This document shows, piece by piece, positions 58,463-64,000 of a stretch of DNA of 64,000 nucleotides. How positions within the stretch are numbered: position 1 is the first letter of the stretch; each line of letters begins with the position of its first letter. The position numbers were made by a program, and so were the translations under genes. The notes under the pieces are model-generated. The model had not been told where the DNA came from. It saw only the letters and a program-made list of their open reading frames with translations, and searched no databases. The stretch comes from Corynebacterium diphtheriae (lineage in GTDB: Bacteria; Actinomycetota; Actinomycetes; Mycobacteriales; Mycobacteriaceae), in assembly GCF_001457455.1 (NCBI RefSeq), contig NZ_LN831026.1, positions 1,612,001 to 1,676,000 of the forward strand, in the 5' to 3' direction.

Positions 58463-59485
58463 ATGCTCAGAGTTGAGGCGCGCAACTCGCAGACCCCCAT
58501 CGAGAGCAAACCACGTTGGATCCGCACCGCTGTTAAAACCGGCCCTGAATATCAGGACATGAAAAAGAAGGTGTCGGGTGCAAGCCTGCACACCGTATGC
58601 CAAGAAGCCGGCTGCCCTAATATCCACGAATGCTGGGAGTCGCGTGAGGCTACCTTCTTGATTGGTGGCGCTAACTGCTCGCGCCGTTGCGATTTCTGCC
58701 AGATTAATTCTGCTAAGCCCGAACCACTTGATCGCGACGAGCCACGTCGCGTTGCAGAATCAGTACGCGAAATGCAGCTGAATTACTCGACCATCACTGG
58801 TGTGACCCGTGACGATCTTGAAGATGAAGGCGCTTGGCTATATGCAGAAGTTGTTCGCAAGATTCATGAGCTCAATCCCAACACCGGCGTAGAAAACCTC
58901 ACCCCTGATTTCTCCGGCAAGCCTGACTTGTTGCAAGAGGTTTTCGAGGCTCGCCCCGAAGTTTTTGCTCACAACCTCGAAACGGTTCCTCGCATCTTCA
59001 AGCGGATCCGCCCCGCTTTCCGTTACGAGCGCTCCTTGGATGTGATCCGCCAAGCCCGCGATTTTGGATTGGTTACCAAATCCAACCTGATCTTGGGCAT
59101 GGGAGAAACTGTCGACGAAATCCGTGATGCCTTGGTTGACCTGCACTCGGCAGGTTGTGACATCATCACGATTACCCAATATCTTCGTCCTGGCCCGATG
59201 TACCATCCCATCGATCGTTGGGTAAAACCTGAGGAATTTATCGATCACGCTGATTTTGCGCGTGAACTTGGATTTGGTGCTGTTATGTCGGGGCCATTGG
59301 TACGTTCTTCTTATCGTGCCGGAAAGCTTTATGCCGAGGCTCTCGCGGCTCGCGGTGAGTCCTTGCCAGAAAACTTGGCTCATTTGGCCACGACTGCCGA
59401 TGGCAGTACTGCGCAAGAAGCAAATACCTTGTTGGAAAAGTACGGTCCTTCCCAAGACACCCCTGTAGTGTCGTCGAAGGCTTAA
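58463..59485 (+). CDS. lipA: Lipoyl synthase (radical SAM)
   Basis: About 340 residues. The auxiliary cluster motif [12 protein letters not shown] and the radical SAM motif CSRRCDFC bind two 4Fe-4S clusters; LipA inserts two sulfurs into the octanoyl chain. The C-terminal [10 protein letters not shown] is the family end motif with the cluster-ligand serine. The frame extends upstream to 58247 into lipB, but the ATG at 58463 has GAAGGA six bases before it. Confidence 0.96.
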   Translation: MLRVEARNSQTPIESKPRWIRTAVKTGPEYQDMKKKVSGASLHTVCQEAGCPNIHECWESREATFLIGGANCSRRCDFCQINSAKPEPLDRDEPRRVAESVREMQLNYSTITGVTRDDLEDEGAWLYAEVVRKIHELNPNTGVENLTPDFSGKPDLLQEVFEARPEVFAHNLETVPRIFKRIRPAFRYERSLDVIRQARDFGLVTKSNLILGMGETVDEIRDALVDLHSAGCDIITITQYLRPGPMYHPIDRWVKPEEFIDHADFARELGFGAVMSGPLVRSSYRAGKLYAEALAARGESLPENLAHLATTADGSTAQEANTLLEKYGPSQDTPVVSSKA

Positions 59486-59547
59486 GACTGGGGCGTAGCC
59501 GGTGGGTTATTTAATGAATCCTGCCTTGCCCCGCTAAGGTGGTATGC

Positions 59548-60321
59548 ATGGCTGACGTGAACAAGCAGGCCGCAAAGGCCGCAAAGAAGGAGCAACGCGC
59601 CGCTAAGCGTGCTCAACGTCGCCAGAACTGGGCACAGATCTGGCAGGCGTTTAATATCCAGCGCAAGCAGGATAAAGCGCTGATCCCTATTATGCTTGCT
59701 GCCTTCTTGGGCACCGGCTTGGCGTTCTTCCTCATCGGTTTGTTGTGGAACGGCCAGTGGTTCATGCTGGTTACCGGCTTGATCCTCGGCGCTGCATTGG
59801 CAATGTTCTTGTTTAGTCGCCGTTTGCAGGCCAGCGTGTACGACCGTGCAGAAGGCCAGGCAGGTGCAGCAGGCTGGGCTTTGGAAAACATGCGCTCCGG
59901 TTATGGCATGGCATGGCGCACTAAGACTGGTGTTGCTTTTACCAAGAACATGGATGTACTTCACCGCACCATTGGCGTGTGCGGCATCGTACTTGTCGGC
60001 GAGGGCAACAAATCCCACCTTCGCCCGCTGGTAAGCCAGCAGCGCAAGCGCTTGGAGCGTCTCGCACCAGGTGTGCCAGTGCATGAGATCTACATTGGTT
60101 CCGGTGAGGGTGAAGTTTCACTGAAGAAGCTTCAGAGCACTTTGATGAAGTTGCCTCGCGTGTACAAGAAGAACGACGTGTACAGCATCGCTAACCGCAT
60201 CGAGTCCATGGACAGCATTAATGCCGGTGGCGCTGCTCTTCCCAAGGGGCCAATTCCTAAGGGCGGCAAAATGTCGGGCATGAATCGTCGCGCTCGTCGT
60301 TCGGCAGAACGCAATAAGTAA
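59548..60321 (+). CDS. DUF4191 membrane protein
   Basis: About 257 residues. A basic Ala/Lys/Arg-rich N-terminus (about 1-30) leads into two transmembrane helices (about 47-70 and 74-94), a cytoplasmic region with RSGYGMAWRTKTGVAFTKNMDVLHRTIGVCGIVLVGEG, and a basic tail GMNRRARRSAERNK. This is the DUF4191 family, corresponding to Rv2219 between lipA and glnA. Function unknown. The ATG at 59548 has AAGGTGG upstream. Confidence 0.88.
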   Translation: MADVNKQAAKAAKKEQRAAKRAQRRQNWAQIWQAFNIQRKQDKALIPIMLAAFLGTGLAFFLIGLLWNGQWFMLVTGLILGAALAMFLFSRRLQASVYDRAEGQAGAAGWALENMRSGYGMAWRTKTGVAFTKNMDVLHRTIGVCGIVLVGEGNKSHLRPLVSQQRKRLERLAPGVPVHEIYIGSGEGEVSLKKLQSTLMKLPRVYKKNDVYSIANRIESMDSINAGGAALPKGPIPKGGKMSGMNRRARRSAERNK

Positions 60322-60329
60322 GAAGATAG

Positions 60330-60363
60330 AAAAATTCCCACGCACGTGTGCGTGGGAATTTTT
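60330..60363. terminator. Bidirectional terminator between DUF4191 and RDD genes
   Basis: AAAATTCCCACGCAC (60331-60345) and GTGCGTGGGAATTTT (60348-60362) pair perfectly, giving T-runs in both directions. Confidence 0.93.
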
Positions 60364-60366
60364 TTG

Positions 60367-60840
60367 CTATCCGAAAACGACTGCGGTGCCGGTAGCTCGG
60401 TCATGCATGCCGCGCCCGTCGGCGTCGACAAGCACTGCGGGGAAAATGAAGCACGTAAACGCAGTACGCGCAAGGGCACGTAGGAAGCCCACATGCGCAT
60501 CGCGAGCGTCGATACGCGCAACTCCAATGCCTACCGATGCTTGTCCTGGGGTGCGTGCAAACAGCCACACGCTCACGACTCCGAGGATAAAAAAGAGAAT
60601 CAGTGCGACAGTCGATGTGCCGCCAAGACCGTCGGTTACGCTGGTAATCAGAACAGCGGCGATAAGACATATGATCCAGTCAATCGCTACTCCCAAAGCA
60701 CGGCGCATGACAGAAGCCAAGGCTCCTGGCCCTTCTTTGGGGAGGCCGAGGAATTCACCTGGCCAACGAGCAATACGGTTTCCATCGAATTCTGCAGGGA
60801 TCTGTGGGCCATCGAGCCAGCTGCGCTTGGGGTTTGCCAT
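60367..60840 (-). CDS. RDD-family membrane protein
   Basis: About 157 residues. ASVMRRALGVAIDWIICLIAAVLI shows the RDD Arg and Asp, followed by further transmembrane helices and the TPGQASVGIGVARID motif typical of the family. RDD proteins are small membrane proteins; some have been linked to cation exchange, most are uncharacterised. The ATG at 60840 (MANPKRSWLDGP) has AAGG eight bases upstream; an upstream frame to 60873 is less likely. Divergent from glnA. Confidence 0.87.
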   Translation of the reverse strand: MANPKRSWLDGPQIPAEFDGNRIARWPGEFLGLPKEGPGALASVMRRALGVAIDWIICLIAAVLITSVTDGLGGTSTVALILFFILGVVSVWLFARTPGQASVGIGVARIDARDAHVGFLRALARTAFTCFIFPAVLVDADGRGMHDRATGTAVVFG

Positions 60841-60920
60841 GTCCCCTACCTTAATATGGATGACAGCAATCACACGAACGTGGTTTCTGGCATGATCGTT
60901 GAAGTAACCGCCGTCACTAT

Positions 60921-60945
60921 TTTTTGATAGCTCTATAGATAATGG
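60921..60945. promoter_or_regulatory. Candidate AmtR site upstream of glnA
   Basis: On the minus strand ATCTATAGAGCTATCA lies in an A/T-rich context, close to the AmtR pattern CTAT-N6-AT-A-G with one clear mismatch in the second half. AmtR is the nitrogen repressor that controls glnA in C. glutamicum. The site is about 95 bp upstream of the glnA start. Confidence 0.4.
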
Positions 60946-61036
60946 GTTAAGCTATTCGCGCATATAACCTACGACCGACTATCAATGTGTCAGCGTTCGC
61001 GCTGTAAACCCATACACCTTATAACGAGGAGTCAAC

Positions 61037-62473
61037 GTGGCTTTTACTTCCACCGAAGACGTCATTAAGTACATAAAAGAAGAAAACGTCGAGTTTCTTG
61101 ATATTCGCTTCACCGACGTTCCGGGCCGTGAACAGCGCATCACCATCCCTGCATCGATGTTCACCGAGGAAGCTGCTGAAGATGGCTTCGCATTCGATGG
61201 TTCCTCCATCCGAGGATTTACCACCATCGATGAATCCGACATGAACTTGCACCCCGACATTGCTACCGCAATGGTCGACCCATTCCGCAAGGCTAAGACA
61301 CTGAACATGAAGTTCTTTGTCCACGACCCATTCACCCGCGAGCCATTCTCCCGTGACCCACGTAACGTTGCCCGCAAAGCCGAGCAGTACCTGGCTTCTA
61401 CCGGCATTGCTGACACCTGTTTCTTCGGCGCAGAAGCTGAATTCTACGTCTTTGACAAAGTCAGCTACGAAATTGAAGGCAACCGCTCCCACTACGAAGT
61501 CGACTCCGACAACGGTTGGTGGAACCGCGGCGTAGACCAAAACCTCGATGGCACCCATAACCGCGGCTATAAGACCCCATTCAAAGGCGGCTACGGCCAG
61601 TGCGCACCATACGACACCCTCGAAGATCTTCGCGACGAGATGACACTCACCTTGCGCGACGCAGGCTTTGACATTGAGCGCCAGCACCCAGAATGCGGTA
61701 CCGGATCACAGCAAGAGATCAACTACCGATTCAACACCCTGCTCCACGCTGCCGATGATCTACAGACCTTCAAGTACATCATCAAAAACACCGCTTTCCG
61801 CAACGGCAAGACCGCAACGTTTATGCCTAAGCCACTAGCAGGCGACAACGGCTCCGGCATGCACGCCCACCAGTCACTGTGGAAGGACGGCAAGCCGTTG
61901 TTCCACGATGAGGTCGGCTACGCAGGCCTTTCCGACATGGCCCGCTACTACATCGGTGGTATCCTGCACCACGCAGGCGCAGTTTTGGCGTTTACCAACC
62001 CAACGCTTAACTCCTACCACCGCCTAGTCCCTGGCTTCGAGGCTCCCATCAACCTCGTGTACTCCCAGCGCAACCGCTCGGCTGCGATCCGCATTCCGAT
62101 CACCGGCTCCAACCCAAAGGCAAAACGCATCGAATTCCGCGCACCAGACCCATCAGGCAACCCATACTTCGGTTTCGCTGCCATGATGCTCGCAGGCCTC
62201 GACGGCATCAAGAACCGCATCGAGCCACACGCACCCGTGGATAAGGATCTCTACGAGCTACCACCAGAAGAAGCCGCTTCCATCCCTCAGGCACCAACCT
62301 CCCTCGAGGCATCCCTGAAGGCTTTGGAGGAGGACAACGAGTTCCTCACCGACGGCGATGTCTTCACCGACGACTTGATCGACACCTACATCAAGCTCAA
62401 GTACGACAATGAAATTGCACCTGTTCGCCTGCGCCCAACCCCGCAGGAGTTCGAGATGTATTTCGACTGCTAA
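61037..62473 (+). CDS. glnA: Glutamine synthetase type I
   Basis: 478 residues. Makes glutamine from glutamate, ammonia and ATP as a dodecamer. [19 protein letters not shown], the [17 protein letters not shown]-site motif and [19 protein letters not shown] are present. Y406 in DLYELPPEE is the adenylylation site of the GSI-beta subgroup, so GlnE control is expected. The GTG at 61037 has GAGGAG five bases upstream. It is the counterpart of M. tuberculosis glnA1. Confidence 0.97.
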   Translation: MAFTSTEDVIKYIKEENVEFLDIRFTDVPGREQRITIPASMFTEEAAEDGFAFDGSSIRGFTTIDESDMNLHPDIATAMVDPFRKAKTLNMKFFVHDPFTREPFSRDPRNVARKAEQYLASTGIADTCFFGAEAEFYVFDKVSYEIEGNRSHYEVDSDNGWWNRGVDQNLDGTHNRGYKTPFKGGYGQCAPYDTLEDLRDEMTLTLRDAGFDIERQHPECGTGSQQEINYRFNTLLHAADDLQTFKYIIKNTAFRNGKTATFMPKPLAGDNGSGMHAHQSLWKDGKPLFHDEVGYAGLSDMARYYIGGILHHAGAVLAFTNPTLNSYHRLVPGFEAPINLVYSQRNRSAAIRIPITGSNPKAKRIEFRAPDPSGNPYFGFAAMMLAGLDGIKNRIEPHAPVDKDLYELPPEEAASIPQAPTSLEASLKALEEDNEFLTDGDVFTDDLIDTYIKLKYDNEIAPVRLRPTPQEFEMYFDC

Positions 62474-62487
62474 GAGTTTAGAGTCTA

Positions 62488-62527
62488 GGGCGTGGTTCCG
62501 ATATTCTTTCGGAGCCGCGCCCTTTTC
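62488..62527 (+). terminator. glnA terminator
   Basis: GGGCGTGGTTCCG (62488-62500) pairs with CGGAGCCGCGCCC (62510-62522), including two G-U pairs, followed by TTTTCTT. Confidence 0.88.
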
Positions 62528-63400
62528 TTATCCTTCTTCTACGGCAGTATCTGCCACCAGTTGCTCCATTGTCCCGCTCAGAGCTGCTTCGAGAACGTCA
62601 CTGTCGGGCATATCAAAGTGGTCGTGCCCAAGCAGCAAGCTAAACGACGTCTGGGTATATCCCTGCGTGGTGTAAGCACTGTAGCCTTTGAGAGCGGCAC
62701 CAACGGCATCGAAGTTTTCCAGTGTCGCTTCGGGGACGTCGTCACGCCCTACTACCCAATAAAGCGGTAGCTTATGCGGAAGTTCAGGAATAACCTGTGA
62801 TTCTGGCACTTCACCACCGCTGACCATGACCGCGCCACCAGTAACCAAGGGGCTTAGCTTCGGCAGAACTTTTTGCGCTAGATATTCTGCGCCGCCGGAA
62901 TAGCCCATCCACCAGATTTTGTGCTGGTTAATGTAGGGATGGTCACTTAATTGTTGTTCAATGAGTGCTCTGAGCCATTTGGTTTTACCTTCCGAGGGTT
63001 TCCACCATGCGTGGTCGTTGTCCGCAGAGGGGTCTAGTGGAGCGATGAGAATCATATTGTGGCTACGTGCCACCTCCGCCATAGAAGATAGCCCTTGGCC
63101 AGGATCATCAAACTCATCTTCGCCGTCACCATGTAGGCGCACCACGAGTCCAATGATTCGCGAGTAGTCCAAGCCCGTGTCGTAGATTCGATAATTGCTT
63201 GTCACATTATCGTGGGTAAAACTGTGCATCTCCCCGTGGTCGATGTCGCCATCGTGGGACGTGCTAGAGAATTTTTGTGTAACGGTATCAATTTTTGCAG
63301 GTGCACCTGGGAATGCGATAGCGCCGCCGAGGATACCGAGGACAATGCCCACTGCAGAAGCGATGATGATCTTGAGCTTCGCAGGAACTCTGCGTTTCAT
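62528..63400 (-). CDS. Membrane-anchored or secreted alpha/beta hydrolase
   Basis: 290 residues. A basic start and one hydrophobic segment (about 9-30) form an anchor or signal peptide. The alpha/beta hydrolase fold has VVRLHGDGEDEF (oxyanion region), the nucleophile motif GYSGGAEY (Ser in G-x-S-x-G), VVGRDDVPE as a likely acid and GHDHFDMPD with the likely catalytic His. The substrate is unknown. It faces glnA tail to tail. Confidence 0.82.
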   Translation of the reverse strand: MKRRVPAKLKIIIASAVGIVLGILGGAIAFPGAPAKIDTVTQKFSSTSHDGDIDHGEMHSFTHDNVTSNYRIYDTGLDYSRIIGLVVRLHGDGEDEFDDPGQGLSSMAEVARSHNMILIAPLDPSADNDHAWWKPSEGKTKWLRALIEQQLSDHPYINQHKIWWMGYSGGAEYLAQKVLPKLSPLVTGGAVMVSGGEVPESQVIPELPHKLPLYWVVGRDDVPEATLENFDAVGAALKGYSAYTTQGYTQTSFSLLLGHDHFDMPDSDVLEAALSGTMEQLVADTAVEEG

Positions 63401-63412
63401 GGGGTTTATAGT

Positions 63413-63774
63413 ACGCTTCGTTCTTCCACTCCCGAAGCCATTTCAGACGCTATCGACCACCCAGAACACGCAGCAGGCCGTTTTCTCCACAATTTCATCG
63501 GCGACTTCATCACGAAAGTCTTGAACGGCATCTCCATTGCCGTAGTAGTCACGCTGTCGTCGTCAATGCTTTCCATCCTGATCGGAGTGCTCGTGGGTAT
63601 GCAGTTCAAGCTCACCCCAACCCAGACAGCAAGCATCGGCATTGCAACAGGAACTGCCAATCTCGGCAGGTTTTGGAATTTCAGGGATTGTGGCACCACT
63701 TGCTGCGCTAAATGCCGAGGGCGCTGGGACTCGTGCGTTCAGAAAATTACACTCTTGATTTTGAATAAATCCAC
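63413..63774 (+). pseudogene. Decayed fragment of a polytopic membrane transporter
   Basis: No start codon or SD is visible at the 5' end. One frame reads AISDAIDHPEHAAGRFLHNF, then KVLNGISIAVVVTL and a hydrophobic stretch to IGIATGTANLG (to about 63670). The reading then continues sensibly only in another frame as SAGFGISGIVAPLAALNAEG to a stop near 63758. Both halves look like helices of a PTS EIIC-like (PF13303-type) transporter, but this family call is tentative. A 5' truncation plus a frameshift make it a pseudogene. Confidence 0.6.
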
Positions 63775-63779
63775 ATAGC

Positions 63780-63828
63780 AAAACCGAGACATTCCCTCCC
63801 TCAAAGGAATGTCTCGGTTTTATTTTTA
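63780..63828. terminator. Terminator before the CsbD-like gene
   Basis: AAAACCGAGACATTCC (63780-63795) pairs perfectly with GGAATGTCTCGGTTTT (63806-63821). TATTTTTA follows on the plus strand; on the minus strand it follows the CsbD-like stop. Confidence 0.9.
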
Positions 63829-63843
63829 CTCAAGTGTTAAGCG

Positions 63844-64000
63844 TTAGTTCTCTTCATCTTTTTGGAAAGATCCAAGGACCTTATCTGCAGCGCCCTTGAT
63901 CTTATCGCCGGCATCGCTAACGGCCTGCTTAACATCGGCTTTGGTCTGATCGGCGCGACCTTCGTCGGCAAGCTGCTCGTTCTCAGTAGCCTCTCCTACT
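63844..64000 (-). CDS. CsbD-like stress protein, C-terminal part (cut by window edge)
   Basis: The reverse strand is open from the window edge to a TAA at 63846-63844 and encodes about 51 residues. EATENEQLADEGRADQTK, then VKQAVSDAGDKIKGAADKVLG, matches the CsbD family of small hydrophilic proteins induced by general stress. The N-terminus lies beyond the window. The molecular role of CsbD is not known. Confidence 0.8.
   Translation of the reverse strand, partial: VGEATENEQLADEGRADQTKADVKQAVSDAGDKIKGAADKVLGSFQKDEEN

Overview
The window reads as a chromosomal segment of a mycolic-acid actinobacterium, most likely Corynebacterium diphtheriae or a close relative. This rests on gene order and protein identity: a division and cell-wall (dcw) cluster with ileS and wag31, the mptA, pknL and aroG block, the actinobacterial qcrCAB/ctaCEF respiratory supercomplex genes, ltsA, and the aceF-lipB-lipA-glnA block. 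The order parallels the M. tuberculosis interval from wag31 to glnA1. Base composition is moderate (a little over 50% GC by eye), which fits C. diphtheriae rather than Mycobacterium. Species assignment is inference.

Layout. 1-1380 (minus): 5' part of ileS behind a T-box leader with a very short specifier hairpin. 1460-21300 (minus): wag31, yggT, sepF, pgeF, ftsZ, ftsQ, murC, murG, ftsW, murD, mraY, murF, murE, ftsI, an ftsL-like gene, rsmH and mraZ; these make and polymerise lipid II and build the divisome. 21300-23500: the mraZ control region, carrying 10-bp-spaced MraZ-box-like repeats, interrupted by an IS110-family element. The element's left non-coding end folds like a bridge RNA, and one of its loops matches both ends of the element. 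23500-31780: DUF3040, a HEPN-like protein, GNAT, metF, idsA, mptA, a PknL-substrate-like protein and pknL with five PASTA repeats. 31780-38700 (minus): aroG, an exoribonuclease, an acyltransferase, a ROK glucokinase, pimB and two NlpC/P60 hydrolases. 39450-46000 (minus): qcrB, qcrA, qcrC, ctaE, ctaF and ctaC, with GlxR-type sites upstream of ctaE and between ctaC and ltsA. 46390-52150: ltsA, erpA, a DUF3043 gene and cobU-cobT-cobS. 52220-62480: ilvE, pepA, a small unknown gene, aceF with a near-perfect 336-bp internal duplication, lipB, lipA, a DUF4191 gene, an RDD protein and glnA. 62500-64000: an anchored alpha/beta hydrolase, a decayed transporter fragment and the end of a CsbD-like gene.

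The genes are mostly housekeeping: envelope growth (peptidoglycan, mannolipids, mycolate-layer support), respiration, lipoylation with its main client enzyme, and nitrogen assimilation. Most convergent or terminal genes end in clear hairpin terminators. Several starts were moved downstream of the longest reading frame where a Shine-Dalgarno (SD) site or an overlap with the upstream gene decides it. The accessory item is the IS110 element; with its guide RNA it is the most interesting object in the window.
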